64,000 nucleotides of DNA from Sinotaia quadrata (Eukaryota > Mollusca > Gastropoda > Architaenioglossa > Viviparidae), in assembly GCA_028829895.1 (NCBI GenBank), contig CM054180.1, positions 117,611,973-117,675,972 on the forward strand, in the 5' to 3' direction. The notes under the pieces were generated by a model. That model was not told the DNA's origin. It did no database searches and saw only the letters and a list, made by a program, of their open reading frames with translations. A program made the position numbers and the translations under genes. Shown here in pieces: positions 1-13,209 of this stretch. The first letter of the stretch is position 1; the number at the start of each line of letters is the position of its first letter.

Positions 1-306
1 ACAATTAGTGAGAACCTGAAACAGTGATGTCACTAACAACTGCAGTGTTTTGGTCACTGGCTTAGAGTACCGGCATCCGTACCTTGCAGCGTCGCAAGAG
101 TCAGACATTTCCATCTCAACAGGCCCTGGCGTGAATTAGAGGTTAAAACGAACCGTCAAGCATCAAGTTTGGTTCTCAAGGAGCTGGAGTTCCATCCCTC
201 TACAAGGCCACATCCACCATACAACTTAAATACTTGTGTTCTGGATCGGCAGACATGTCACGCTTCATCGACCACTGGTTTCCTCCTGTTTTTGCCTCTT
301 TCACCC

Positions 307-411
<105 letters not shown>

Positions 412-936
412 CCAAACACTTCAACAGCATATTTAAGATCGTCTTGTTATTGTTCATTTGCGATGCATGCAGTAATTATGTATTGACAGTTCAATGTATG
501 AAAAGAATGTTAGGCACACATTCAATTTATTTCTTATTTAAAGTAGCTTAAAGTATTGATATAATTTATTTTTTTAAAGTGCTCATTTTTCAATTGTTAG
601 AGCAATAATACAGAAAGAACTGCAAGAATTCACCAATCCAACACAGTGATAAAAGCAAAGATACGTTTTATGTCCCTTACCTGTGAATAAATTGAAATAC
701 CTACTGTATCATAACTACAAAACAAACTAGCAAGTGACGCACGTAAAGATTATTTACTTTTACTCTTCAGAATCCATGATCACACCTAAACACTATACTC
801 CGCCCCCCCTCCCTCCCCCCATATACTCAAAGAGGTGCGAACAATCAAACGTCACACTAAATGTGCTTAAAGATCTGGTTGTCAAACACTTGGATAATGT
901 GCTAGTAAGCTACAGTAACCTACTACCGTTTTGTAA
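412..936. other. Unique AT-rich DNA, no feature seen
   Basis: No coding or repeat structure is supported apart from a short C-rich run at 801-820. Confidence 0.6.
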
Positions 937-964
937 GTGTGTGTTTGTGTGTGTGTGTGTGTGT

Positions 965-1000
<36 letters not shown>
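937..1000. repeat. (GT)n microsatellite
   Basis: GT dinucleotides with two interruptions (TTTG and TCTG). Confidence 0.97.
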
Positions 1001-1002
<2 letters not shown>

Positions 1003-2244
1003 GTTTATTGATTCACTACTATAGGGATGTAGTTTTCCTTCTTTGATTGTTGTTTATGTTCACGTCCGCCATTTTGCTGATTTCTGAGATAGACGTAAGA
1101 AGCAAAAGAGAAATATGCGGAGGGACCGAAGGAGTGTTGGTGGATTTTCTCCGTAAGTGGGCAGGCTTGAACATTTCAACAAAGTGAACTTATATTCATA
1201 TATCCACCAACCCCACTAGTTTTAAGTGACAAAAGTGAATGCAAATGAAGCGAAATGCATTTGGCGGTTGTGCAAGTATGTGTGCGTGTGTGTACGTGTG
1301 TCAGAAAAGGTATGATAATGATGTCAGAAAGTGGGTGGGGTGTGCGCTTGTGTACGTGTGTTTGGTGGTGGTTGTGGTGGTGGGTAATGGAGAGAAGGAT
1401 AAATTGAAGTTAGCGAGTGAAGTGTCGAGGGATAGTGTTGTATACGCGTTCTTTCAAAGTGATTCCCCGATCTATCCCAAACACCATCCGGTGATGAACC
1501 ATCTCACAGCCTAGTGTTCCTCAAAATTACTTTCAATGCTTTCTGATTCCGCCGGGTTACTTTTCTGGTTAAGCTCTGCATTTTAATTAATTCTATTAAT
1601 TATTTTTATAATGCTGTAGCTTAATAATGTAATTGTAATTGGTGTCGAGTATATTTTTTGTAAAATCTTTCTAAGCATCTTAAGTGGGCACATCTGCTTC
1701 TCTGCTCTCAGAAGAGTTCTGAAAATATTCGCCGATACTAAATACAAGACTGCGTGCCCCAAAGCGAGGAAACTCTGTATTCTGTCTTCTCCAGACTCAC
1801 CGTGGCAACACTATTATTGTCTATTTATCACTTTTCATTCTGGATTTTATGGAAAATAAAGCAAAAAGACATACATTTTGTTAGTTGCAAATAAGCCCTT
1901 TTATGGGAAAAAAATAATATATATTTTAAAAATTATTATATTGCGTCCAAAGTATTCTTTGATGCAAGACATTGGTCACACGACTTTACACCACTTCGAC
2001 GGCAAAACGTTTCCAGTCAATCGAACATGCCACACAGTAAATGATCGCAAATTATCGACATCCAGAGAGAATATCTGGCTATAGGATTTCTTTCTTTCTT
2101 TTTTTTTTTCTTTTTTTCTTTTTGACGAGCGGGAGGGGTTTTCCCCGTGATTTCCCTTAGCTTGAAGAATGATAGATTAGCGAGAACAGTCTATAACTTT
2201 TCATCGCCATTGCCACTCGCCTTTCAGATCTATGCTCGTGATGT
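1001..2244. other. Mostly unique DNA
   Basis: An imperfect GTGTG/GGTGGT stretch lies at 1270-1385 and a T-rich CTTT tract at 2088-2121. No gene is recognised; the 91-aa frame at 1239 crosses the GT tract. Confidence 0.6.
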
Positions 2245-2273
2245 AGGTGGTGGTGGTGGTGGTGGTGGTGGTG
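2245..2273. repeat. (GGT)n trinucleotide repeat
   Basis: About nine GGT units in a row on the plus strand. A CACCACCACC run lies in the same region at 2700-2715. Confidence 0.95.
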
Positions 2274-2623
2274 GGAGGAATATTATTTCAGTGTCGTGAG
2301 GTATTCCACCTGCAAAATAATCATTGAGGAGAAGTGTTGGAAACAAACCTTGCGTCCAGTAGACAATGCATACACTTGGTTCGGATTGGAGTCTATGTAT
2401 TGTCGAGAGAGCGAAGGGAGTGTGTGAGTGTGTGTGGGTGTGTGGGTGTCGTAGGGGGGGGGGAGAATGGGCGGGTGTTGAAGAAAGTCCAAGTAGTATT
2501 TTGCAACGAACATCTTATGCATTCTCTCTGCGTTAAAATAATCCTAACAGTTGTAATACGTGTATTTACGAATGAGTAGAAGAGAAGTTTGCTTTACGGT
2601 AAGAAACAAAAATTTCTTTAATG

Positions 2624-2705
2624 TAACGTGACTGTCAGCTGCCGGTGACGCGAGCTAATAACGTGACTGTCGGCCGCCGGTGAAGCGAGCTATTAACGTG
2701 ACCAC
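2624..2705. repeat. 35-bp tandem repeat, 2.3 copies
   Basis: Units start TAACGTGACTGTC at 2624, 2659 and 2694, with GCCGGTGA and GCGAGCTA in each full unit. They are CpG-rich compared with the surroundings. Confidence 0.85.
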
Positions 2706-3038
2706 CACCACCACCCTCTCCGCACCCCTCTTCGCGCGCAAAGTTTGGGGTCAAGCATCATTTCAAAAATGTTTTTGCGCCTTTTTCGGATATCTATTTA
2801 TATCTAATTTTCTTTCATGTTTTAGTAATGGACAAAGATCCAACGGGCTGAAATGAGGACTGAAATTTTGTCGTTGAGTCAGTAGGCAAGGGCAAGTAAT
2901 CTGCTTTAATGTATAATTGTATATGTTGTGCATGACTGCAAAAGTTTGAATGAAAATGTGACAAAGTAAATTTGCCCCTCCCTATTTACATTTTAATTGT
3001 TATTTAAGCTGCTAAATTGGGCACTCCTTTTGGTGTAG

Positions 3039-3113
3039 TTTGAAAATGTCTGAGTTTGAAGTAAACAGCCCAAGGGAAGAATATTCTAGATTTGGCGACC
3101 AAGTGGAAACTGA
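3039..3113 (+). CDS. Possible short first coding exon, unidentified
   Basis: A pyrimidine-rich CTCCTTTTGGTGTAG precedes position 3039 and a strong donor GTGAGT begins at 3114. Between them, ATG at 3046 in an AAAATGT context opens a frame of 22 codons beginning MSEFEVNSPREEY, with no low-complexity bias, leaving phase 2 at the donor. The family is not recognised and no partner exon was found. Such a combination can arise by chance in 64 kb, so this is only a candidate. Confidence 0.13.
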
Positions 3114-4086
3114 GTGAGTAGTTTTTATTATCCAATAATTATGATTATTGAGAATGAGACTAGCCAATGGGCTGAGTTTAAGGAGTTTACTTGTAGTAGA
3201 GAATTTTGCTGTCTATTCACTTTTGAATTTGAAGACAAAAAGAGAAGTCCAGCTCTGAAGGAAGTCGTTAACTTGAGTGGTGAGTTTAAACTGACTGATT
3301 GAGAGAGAGTGGACTTGGAAACATTTCATACATTTTTCTATTGATATGTTATACTTGTGTAATGTAAAGATGTATTATGTAAGTTGATTTATTTACTACA
3401 AATGTTTGAACTAAGCTGAACCCATATGGTGTATTAATATTGACATTGTTTGATACATTGTATTTTACTGTACCACGTGTGCTTGGGGATAATGAATACT
3501 GTTGCAGGAATTGTAGAAAGTTTGAGAATGGAGTGTCAGATAGAATGGAGCTATATTATAATGAAAAAGAAATGTAGGCTTGCCTCTTGATTGTATGTTG
3601 CAGTCAGCAAGCAGCCTTCTGATTTCTTCTTCTTTTGGTTGTGGTTGAGTCTCAGAATGAGTGTGAGTTCAACACTGAGCTGTGAATCTCAAGTGGAGCC
3701 TCAAGTTCAACTTTCAAGTTCCTAGCTACCTTTCTTTTGTTTACTAATCGTGACTTGAGTGACTGGGAAAGTGCAGGAAATTTGCAAAGTGTGTTGCAGA
3801 GTGTGTAAGCGTAAGGGAGTATGCTACACACCTACTTTTGATGTACCAACACGAGGATGCTTGATTGAAAAGGCCAGTGAAAAGAATGGAAGCTGTACTT
3901 AATCCAGGTTATGTGAAGTTTGTAATAACCTATTCTAATAACTCCATTTCTATTCTCTGACAGGACTAACCTGCAATTTGTATTGACTTTATTGTTGAAC
4001 TATAATTAGCTGTAATTTTATTATTATTATATATATGTAGAGAGAGACTCTACACTATAATTATCTGAACATGGGTAAGTGGAATA

Positions 4087-4495
4087 TTGATGTCAAATGA
4101 TCTGTTTCATCGTAATTGTCATTTGTATAGATGATTTTTTAAAATAAATTTATTATTAAATTTATTGACCTTCTTACACATATTGATATTGATATTCTTG
4201 TGTTGGTGAAAAAAGTGGGTGGATGGGGGCTCGCTAAATATAGATTAAAATCGGATTTGTCTTTTCCTTAGTAAGAAGTTTTCCACCTGCAGAAAATCAT
4301 ATGTAACTGTAAATGTTGTTTTATGCTGTGGAACTGTGAAAACGTTTACAACTCCCAAATATCCACAAAGTGAGAGACGAATGTGTCTGTTGGAGGATCA
4401 TTAATAAAATAAAATTAATATTCTTATCACTTTAAATTAGTTATTAAAGATTAATTAAAAGTAATAATTATCTTCATTAACTAAGTGGCGCACAT
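4087..4495 (+). mobile_element. Dispersed repeat family, copy A (5' truncated or diverged)
   Basis: This stretch aligns by eye with 30283-30855 and 58095-58510. Shared landmarks in the same order are TTATTGACCTTCTTACACAT, GGTGGATGGGG followed by CTAAATATAGATTAAA, a TAAGAAGTTTTCCACCT box, AAAACGTTTACA, GTGAGAGACGA, an ATTAATA/AAATTAA region and a final GTGGCGC. The first roughly 90 bases seen in copies B and C are not recognisable here. No coding capacity is seen. It behaves like a non-autonomous transposon (SINE or MITE class), but no terminal inverted repeats or tRNA-like head were recognised. Confidence 0.7.
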
Positions 4496-4557
4496 GTCAC
4501 ATAAATAATAAAACATTTTCAGTCTTTATCATCGAAGTACATGACCTCTCTCCCTAA

Positions 4558-4559
<2 letters not shown>

Positions 4560-4594
<35 letters not shown>
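4560..4594. repeat. (CA)n microsatellite
   Basis: Pure CA dinucleotides just downstream of dispersed-repeat copy A. Confidence 0.97.
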
Positions 4595-4595
<1 letters not shown>

Positions 4596-5039
4596 CTCCA
4601 GTTGTGGTGGTTTTGGTTGAAACGATAAAACAATTTTACGGCAACAGTATGATATAAATAGAATCTGCCCTAATTAAAACTTGCCCTAGATGACATATAT
4701 ATACTGTTCCAACATCAGTGCAGATTGCAACAGGCTAGTTACGAGCGTCACAACGCTCTCTATTGCTTTATTTTTTAAAGTTAATAAAGTGCTGCGATTC
4801 CAACAGGAGTGAACCACTTTTAGCCAATTATAAATTAATAGAACAACGTGTCGACGACGGACATTGAATCTGGCAGTCTAGTGCTGCTGTGGGACTCTTC
4901 AAATGTTGCCATTGGCCACGTTTGCAAGGGAGCTTACTCGCAGGTTTTTCGATTATCTATTTTCGACTATCATCCTTTAAGCTCTGCCCGGTCGGCAGTC
5001 AGTGTCAGTGCCATTGAGAAGCACAGCATCATTAAGTAA

Positions 5040-6860
5040 TGTCAATGGAAAATTGTTTGGAGAATTGGTGCCAGGGTAAAGTTCGGTGAATGATATTGTT
5101 AATAGAGAGTTGCCTGATGAAAGGATCATGAATAGAAAGCTGAATCGAAAGTCTGGCCTGCAGGTATTGTTAATGGAAAGCTACATGTGAAGGTGCGCTG
5201 TAGCGGACAACTATTTTTCAGTGTATGATGTTAGTATAGCACGGTCGGGAAAAATTGTAATGTTTATGGACAGCTGTTCAGTAGGTTGATTACGTTAGTG
5301 GAAAGCTGTGTCTGACGAAGCTTAGAGTTAATTACAAGCCAATCAGTCTAAAGACAATGTTAGTGATAAGTTAGATGTAGCGGAGGTTAGAGTTCATTAA
5401 AGCTAATCTGCATAGTAGTGAAAAGCTAGATATAATGAAACTTAAAGTTCATTATAAGCTGATCAGCTAATTGGCATAGTTAGGGTTAAAGTAGATCCTG
5501 CTGAAAGTTAATGAACAGCTAATCAGTCAACCAACAAAATTAGTAGCAAGTTATCTGGTGACAGAATAATGTTAGTAGAAAGTTCTTTGGTGACAGAATA
5601 CGTTAATGAAAAGCTACGTGGTGACTTAATAATGTTAATGAAAACCTACCTGGAGACAGAATAATGCTAATGGAAAGCTACATGGTGACCGAATAATGGA
5701 AAGTATCTGGTTACAGAATAATGTTAATGGAAAACTACCTGGTGACATAATAATGTTAATGGAAAGCTACCTGGTGACAGAATAATGGACAGCTATGGTG
5801 ACAGAATAATGTTAATGGAAAACTGTTGGGTCAAATAGAAATTATCATTAAAGCTCTCTAGTGAAGAATTCATGTTAATGAAAAAGTATACAGTTAGTGG
5901 ACACTTTTAGCATAACTGGAAAGGTCTCTAGTGAAGAATAACATTAATGGAAGTTATCCGTTTAACAGACGATTTTAGTGAACATGTGAAGGATTATATT
6001 AGTGAAAAATCGGTGACTGGATAGTATTAGTGGAAATCAGTACAAGGCAAGTATACTAATCGATATACATCCGATCAATGGGCAAAATTAGAATGAAACA
6101 AGTTAATCCAAAACCAATGTTAAATTAAATCTATCGAGATAGGATTAGCGTTATTGTAAAGCTATCTTCAAAGTGGGCAATAGCAGTTAAACTCCGGGCG
6201 AAGGATTCATGCCGATAGACGACTATCCGGCCAACTGACTGTGTTCAGCATTAGCAGAAAACTGTCTGGTGCTGGTTAATGAAATGGAAACTATACTGCC
6301 AATGGACAATAGTACTTAAACTCTGTTGAAGGATTTAAGTTCATAGATAATTGTACGGTCAACGGACGATATTACTAGAAAGCTATCTGGTGACGGTTTA
6401 TGACATGGAAAACCATCCTTTGCTGGAAAGTTATCTGATAAAGAGTTAATGCTAATGGAAAGTAATTTGGCGACTGTACAGCAAGCTGTCTCGCAAGTTA
6501 ATGGAACGCTATCTGGTATAAGTTAAAATTGATCGAAAGCTTTTGGTCGAGAGGATATTAATAATCCAAGCACATTGTTAAGTGACATCTGTAAAGTGAA
6601 GAAGGAGTGTTATTATAAAAATTCTTCGTTGACTGGGCAATGCTAGCTAAGTGGGTTTTGTTTTGGTGAAGGATTACAGTCTTTGATAACCATTAGGTCG
6701 ACGAAAGATATGAGTGAAAAGATGTCTGATAAACGGGCACAGTTATTGGAAATCTATCCAGAATCAACAAGGAATGTTAAGTGGACAGTTTTCTGGTGAC
6801 GGGGTGAAGGTTAATGAAAAGCAACAGTTCGGTGGATGAGAATGGTGAATAAAACCCCGT
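5040..6860. repeat. Decayed satellite of about 34-bp units
   Basis: The phrases GGTGACAGAATAATG and TTAATGGAAAGCTACCTGG recur throughout, most regularly at 5570-5830 with a spacing near 34 bp. Outside this core the units are diverged, with insertions, but GAAAGCT, CTGGTGA and GTTAATG can still be followed to about 6860. This is interpreted as an old tandem array that is no longer homogenised. No gene is seen in it. Confidence 0.75.
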
Positions 6861-7379
6861 CACCATAGTGTTAATCAGATGTGATCGGCGAATCGCGTCA
6901 TAAAAGAGATACGTTGTCCTAGTACCATTTGTAAAAGCGAGCGTTGTGGGAGCCAGATTTAATTCATCAGTGAGTCAATCTGTGAGTCAGTGATTGCATA
7001 GTCACTGAGTTAATATATCACCAACTGTAGTAAGCATTGGTATTTCACCTGAAGTATTTATCTGCACTGGGTTTGCTCTTTCCCGTATTTTACTTCTTTA
7101 CGCAAGGTCAAGGTCAACGTACAACTTGAATACTCTGAAGAAATGTATGTGCCATGTTCTTGTGTACAAAGGTTTCTCTCTCCGTCTATCCAGCATTGTT
7201 TTGATGTACATACGTATGTAACGTTTCAGCTACCGACCTCAGCCAGTCTGTCTTGTCCATTTCTGTCTATCTGTCTTCTCTGTCTAATACGCAGTATGTG
7301 ACCATATATATTTCCATGTACTTCTTGCCATAAACAAACTACAAGAGCAACCTAAAATCAAGAAGTTAAGCACTAACAC

Positions 7380-7576
7380 AAGTATACATGCTCACACCCA
7401 CGTACGCATACACACACACACACACACATACATAATATACACAACCACACACACACACATACATACATATATACACACACACAACTACACACACATACAT
7501 ATAAATACACACATAACTACACACATATATATACACACACAACTACACACACATACATATATATATATACACACAA

Positions 7577-7632
<56 letters not shown>

Positions 7633-7760
7633 CAAAACATAGACAATAGATAGATAGAGATAGACAGACAGATGGGCGGATGGGTGGCTGAGTAGGCAGA
7701 TAGATACACTCTCTCACACACGCGCGCACACGCATACACACACGTGCACACACGCAAACA
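7380..7760. repeat. Compound CA / TACA / TA repeat region
   Basis: CA tracts alternate with ACTACACACACATACATA blocks and TATATA runs (7605-7632), then GATA/GACA and further CA runs to 7760. The ACAACTACACACA block recurs at about 50-60 bp spacing, so part of the region expanded as a larger unit. Confidence 0.92.
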
Positions 7761-8040
7761 AATGCAAAGTGTCATTTAGTTTCTTTTTCAGCCGGATTTC
7801 CAATGCGCTCACATTTTTAATTCTGCGTTTTTGTGTGTGTGAGATTTTTATTGAAAATTAAAGGTAGTATAATCGTTACCTGTTCATACCTCATTTTGCA
7901 CTTTAAAATAAAAATCACGGTCTCAAGATACGGTGCAGCCTTTGGTGGCAAATCTATGGAAACATTTCAGATCGAATTCTGTTCTGCGAGATGTAGGCTG
8001 AAGAGTGGAGGAGGAAACGGTGTACATGTGAGGGTTGGAG

Positions 8041-8294
8041 TTGTGTGTGTGAGGAGTTTGTTTGTGTGTGTGTTTGTGTGTGTGTTTGTGTTTGTGTGTG
8101 TATATGTGTGTGTTTGTGTGTGTGTGTGTTTGTGTTTGTGTGTGTGTTTGTGTTTGTGTGTGTGTGTTTGTGTTTGTGTGTGTGTTTATGTGTGTGTTTG
8201 TGTGTGTGTTTGTGTGTGTGTTTGTGTGTGTGTTTGTGTTTGTTTGTGTGTGTGTGTTTATGTGTGTGTTTGTGTGTGTGTGTGTGTGTGTGTT
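8041..8294. repeat. TG/TTTG compound microsatellite, about 250 bp
   Basis: (TG)n interrupted every 8-14 bases by TTTG, giving repeated GTGTGTGTTTG blocks. Cys/Val-rich and His/Thr-rich frames on both strands are artefacts of the repeat. Confidence 0.97.
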
Positions 8295-9105
8295 TGGGGG
8301 GATACATCATAGAAAGTGAGGGTAAGAAGAGTGTCGTTTTATGTGCAGGAATTGTATTATTGTTGTTTATTTATTTTAGTTTTAAGTTTTAATTACAACA
8401 AATAAAAAACACATGTCTCGCCATAAAGTGACTTCTGATGACACACTGACCTAGATATGCCACAGATCGCGCATGCGTCATTATACAAACGGAAGTATCT
8501 CAGTAGCCATCTTATGCCCCTAGCACCAGCAGTAATTAAAACAGACAAATGTGCATGTGTTACATGAATACACCACATAAAAAACAGAATCCATGCTTTC
8601 TGGTTGTTTGTTTTGCTTTTTAGTTCAAATACATTTTTTTTAAAAACGCAAATGCTGCAAACGTTTTTGTGTTAAACATACAAAATAACAAATCAGAGAA
8701 TATAATTGTATAAAATTTAAGGTATTGTAATTGTATTTAGCTTATGTAAAAGTTCGTGGTTAATTCAGTATGAAGGGTCAGTCCGTACTTAGTACCGTCC
8801 CACTCTGTCTCTCCCTTCTTTCATCCTTCTCTCTCTCTCTCACCACTTATTTTCTTATTATGTTTCTTGTTTCTTTCTGACATTAATTAGAATGCCAAGA
8901 TACAGGCAGACGCCCGAGTAAACGAGACGAGTCTAAAATGCTGGCTCAGATTTGTAAAGCAGTCTTTTCTATAAATGTCACACAGCGAACTTAGCTTTCT
9001 GTGCTGCAGTCTTATGGCAAGATATAGCCTATACTTGCAAAGGCCAAAAGTCAATCCCAAGATTGTTCTACAAAATAGCTTAGGCGATTTGTATTGTTAG
9101 GGTGA

Positions 9106-9109
<4 letters not shown>
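8295..9109. other. Unique DNA, no feature seen
   Basis: AT-rich with a short CT run near 8828. No gene or array recognised. Confidence 0.6.

Positions 9110-9170
<61 letters not shown>
9110..9170. repeat. (GT)n microsatellite, about 60 bp
   Basis: An uninterrupted GT run. Confidence 0.98.
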
Positions 9171-9173
<3 letters not shown>

Positions 9174-11757
9174 CTGTTTGCATGTGTGTACGTTATTTTT
9201 TAAAATTGTATTTCAGTGCTTTACAAAAGAAAATAATTAAATCGTAGTTGTCTTCAAACACCAAATTTATTACTATAATATTTAAGCCTCAATTACTGAG
9301 AAACCTTTGTTTGGAATGAACATACTAGAAAGAACATAATAATAATATAATAATAACAATAATACCTATTAGTATTATTATCATCACTTTCCTATTTGAA
9401 GACGTAATTCATACTTCAGACTGGCAAAGAAATGGCTCTCCTTGAGGTCAAGGGCAAATGCAATTGGTGCGCCACCAGCTACTTCGCTCAGATATGCAAA
9501 AAGTTGCACCCCTTTACGTGACTGACAATCATTGGAGGACGGTGATAGAACAGGCATAGGTAATGTGCATACCGATTCATGATGCAAGTGGGGGGCGGGG
9601 GGAAGAAACATGCCTTCTCCAGATTGGCTCATTTGTGTAATAATTACAACTTCCTCTTGACTCATTTTTGGCAAGTGGTTGGGTTTTTAAAAATAAATTT
9701 GTGGAAAAAGAGTAGCGACACTTTTTAAGAACTTATTCATTTCAGACAAAGAACACAGTCTCAGTTCTAAGAGTTGTGTCCCCTCTTAAACAATGACATT
9801 GAATTTCAACGTTAGTGACCAGATCTGCTCAGGGTATATTTTTTTTTCATTTTTCTTTCTTATTATTTTTGTTGTTCACTCATGTTTGCTTAACTTCTTG
9901 ATAATCGATGTGACACAGAGACATGTGAACGTTTTAGTTTGTGAGACACTTTTAAAAAAAATTAACTTAGCGGTAAACTCGGATATCGCGTAAATAGCTT
10001 CTTAAATAGCTTTATCATTTAAAGGGATCTTCTGTATACTCATGAGCTTAGAGTATGACCTTTTCTTAAAACGATCCAAAGAGAGTAAAGAAACTAAATA
10101 AAATAAGAAGATAAATAGGATATACTTAAAGCAGAGCAAAGGAGGCAGCATACAAAGCAGATAATGAAAGAGGGAGGCAAAGAAAAATTATTTTTGGCTA
10201 CTACTAGGCCTTCGGGATGATAAAGGGTTGCTGAGGTCATGAAATTAAAGCCCAAGATTAATTTCCTATTTCAAATTATCCCCCTATACTGACTTCTCAC
10301 ACATCCCACCCTAGCTGTTCGATAGGGTTCTGTTTCCCAACCCACATTTATTATTATACGAAACTGTGGCGTATGTGTGTATTTGAACACAACTATAGAT
10401 GTTGGTTTCGTGTGCCACATTCGCTTCACTTGCACCCGCAGATTAGACACGTGATTTGTCAAACGCAAGAGAATCTGATATAGTTATAAGTCTTGTCACT
10501 ACTCACACTCAGTCAAATATGTCAAATAAAGTCTAATTTAATACGAAACAAATGGACAACGCAAGGGGCATGATCCGGTAATAGATTGCACACTAAAATA
10601 TAATGTGTAAGAAACTAGAAATGGTTCACAAGTAAATGTATATAATTTTTTACAACAGAAACGCTCTTTCACATTTAGAAAATAGCTTTTAAAAATTCAA
10701 CAATGGAAAAATATAAAGATTTCATCTTAAATCATGATACAGTAAATTTAACTGCTCGGGGTAATTAATTGCTGGATAATCCAGCTTGATTTCTTCTTAA
10801 TTTGGAATGATGGCTGCTTCTGGCCTGCATTATAACTTGACTATTCAAGCCAGAGTAAAGGTCACAAGTAAAGGTTCTAGAAGTTTCTGCTGTCTTCTCC
10901 TAGTTTAATACGTGAATCTGGTCAGCAAACCTGAAGTAAACAAGTAGCGCGCATGACCTGATCCACCTCAATAGCTGCCAGAGCTTCTGATCTTTCAAGA
11001 ATATGTCACGGTCACGCCTACTCATATCCCACTAAAATGTAAGATAAGAACAGAAGAATGACTGATGTCTCGACGCTGACCTTGCATCGTAATTTTTGGA
11101 CAAGCAAAGGAGAGTGGGGGAAGGGAGGAATGGAACTTGTGGATTAAGGTAGTAACCCCTAGTGACGACTCTTGGTTAAAGAAGTCCTTTGAATATAAGA
11201 TGGAATATAGTGACCTTATGATCAAGCTATTTCATATGACCTTATGATGAAAACGCTTTTGAGTCGAATTTCTAGCCTGAGCGAATCAGAGTACCTCTGA
11301 CCTTAAGGTTAAATAATTTCAAGACCTCTTTTAAGCTGCAATCGAGTCTCTTCAATCGTGAAAGCGATAAAGCGACCCCTTAACTCGAGCTAGTACATTT
11401 TAAAAGAAATAAATATATTATTTGTCTCGCATCAAGACTTCTAAAGGCTTTGCGTGGCTTAACCCGTATTATATGTTAAGTATCACATTCAAATTTAAAA
11501 TATTATCCTTTTCTTATATTACTTTTCATTGCTTGGTCTTTATGCCTGACCACGAAAATAAAGAAATTAATTAGGACATCATACAGATCATGTCATTAAA
11601 ATGGAAGTTAAAGTTCAACAACGACCTGCTGGCCAACAATTCTTGGACCAGCGCGATTGGCATCGAACTTGTTGAACTATAAAATTACAATCTATCAAAC
11701 ACGCACTTCGTGCTTCATTAGTTTCCACTAAGACCCACGATCGCAGATTGAAAAGCT
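9171..11757. other. Unique AT-rich DNA
   Basis: No array is evident. A 96-aa minus-strand frame (9384-9674) is non-repetitive but has no recognisable domain or splice context and is not called. Confidence 0.55.
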
Positions 11758-11878
11758 ACGCCAAAGGTTCATAAACGAAATACTGTGAAAAAGGTTCATA
11801 TACTGAATTACGATGTCAAAGATTTATAAGTTAAATACTATATGAAAGGTCCATATACTGAAAACTGTACCAAAGCTA
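11758..11878. repeat. Degenerate repeat of about 35 bp, 3-4 units
   Basis: AAAGGTTCATA or close variants followed by an AAATACT/GAATTAC-type segment recurs at roughly 35-bp spacing. Confidence 0.6.
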
Positions 11879-12812
11879 AACATTTAAAAAATAAACATAG
11901 AGGAATATTTCACACAAAGAAAAATTTTTTATGCATATTTTTAATTTGTTTGTTTTTGGCAGGGGTAGGAGTCGAAAGAAAGAAAAAAAGAGAAGACAAG
12001 AGCTATGAATGAGATTAGTAGATAGAAAGAACAAAGAAATTATTAATTGAAAGAAAAAAATTGACGCGCTCAATTTGTGTCGAACTACCCATAAACCTTA
12101 TTGGTTGTCATGGAAACTAAATCATGTCATCATCCGCTGAGATGATTTCATTTTGCGGGAAGACGCAGTAACATAGCTGGCCCTCTGGTTTGCAATTTAT
12201 GACTACATCACAACTATGACGTAGCTTAATCGAGTAGTGATGGGCATTTATTATTATTGTTATACCTTAGGCAAGCTTTTCACCTTTAAAAGATGAATTT
12301 TCAGAATTCGTAGAAAAACAGGCAGTGAGGCACTGAAACATTAATGCTGGCAACTCTCTTGTCTTTCTTTAAAGAAAAAATATAAGAATGTAAGTAGAGT
12401 GAGAAAGAAGTGGACACACTTTAATTTATGTTTGTTTGTGCGATTGTTTGTTAGTTTCTGTAAGGATTTGGGTTTTGTCAGTTAGTAAAGCTAGTAAGTT
12501 AGTAAGTCTGTCTGTTCGCTTGCTCGCTTATGTGGAGTTCTGATTTTTTCAGTTAAGTTAGCACTATAGTTTAGTTAGACCATGGGTTTGTCTTTGCTTG
12601 ATTGCTTATCTGTTGTTTTGTCAGTAGTTGAGTTGTTTAGAATTCTTCTTTAATGCGATGGTTCACTGATTTTACTTAGTGGATTGTTTATTATTTCATC
12701 GTTCAAATAAGTTTATTTTATCAGATTAATGATTTCTATCTTGCATGTTAAAGCAGCAGGCATTTATATACATAAAAGTAAAACGCGTAAAAAGATTTTT
12801 TTTGGTATTTGT

Positions 12813-12815
<3 letters not shown>
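11879..12815. other. Unique AT-rich DNA
   Basis: A loose GTTAGT/AGTAAG texture occurs at 12440-12620. Nothing else is recognised. Confidence 0.55.

Positions 12816-12881
<66 letters not shown>
12816..12881. repeat. (TG)n microsatellite
   Basis: TG run with GTGCG variants at its left edge. Confidence 0.97.
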
Positions 12882-12883
<2 letters not shown>

Positions 12884-13137
12884 ACACTCAGAACAAAGTT
12901 TGCCGTTTTATAGAATGTCTAACTTTGAATGCTGTTGACTGGACAAACGTTTGCAACTGGCAACATACGTCATTGTAAAATGAAAAGTTAACTCTACAAA
13001 GAAATCATCAAGGGTGTCTTTAACGTTCAAACACAGGTAACAACCATACACAAACTGGCTGTCTTTCAAAGTAGAGTTAATACTCACAGATGGCACTCCC
13101 GTCTTTCAACTGGATGTTACAGCCTCAGGGAGGTACA

Positions 13138-13138
<1 letters not shown>

Positions 13139-13208
<70 letters not shown>
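13139..13208. repeat. (CA)n microsatellite, about 34 units
   Basis: A pure CA run. Confidence 0.98.

Positions 13209-13209
<1 letters not shown>

Noticed and set aside
11210..11320. Repeated TGACCTTA words resembling nuclear-receptor half-sites
   Set aside because: They look like a remnant of a short tandem repeat; no promoter or gene is nearby.
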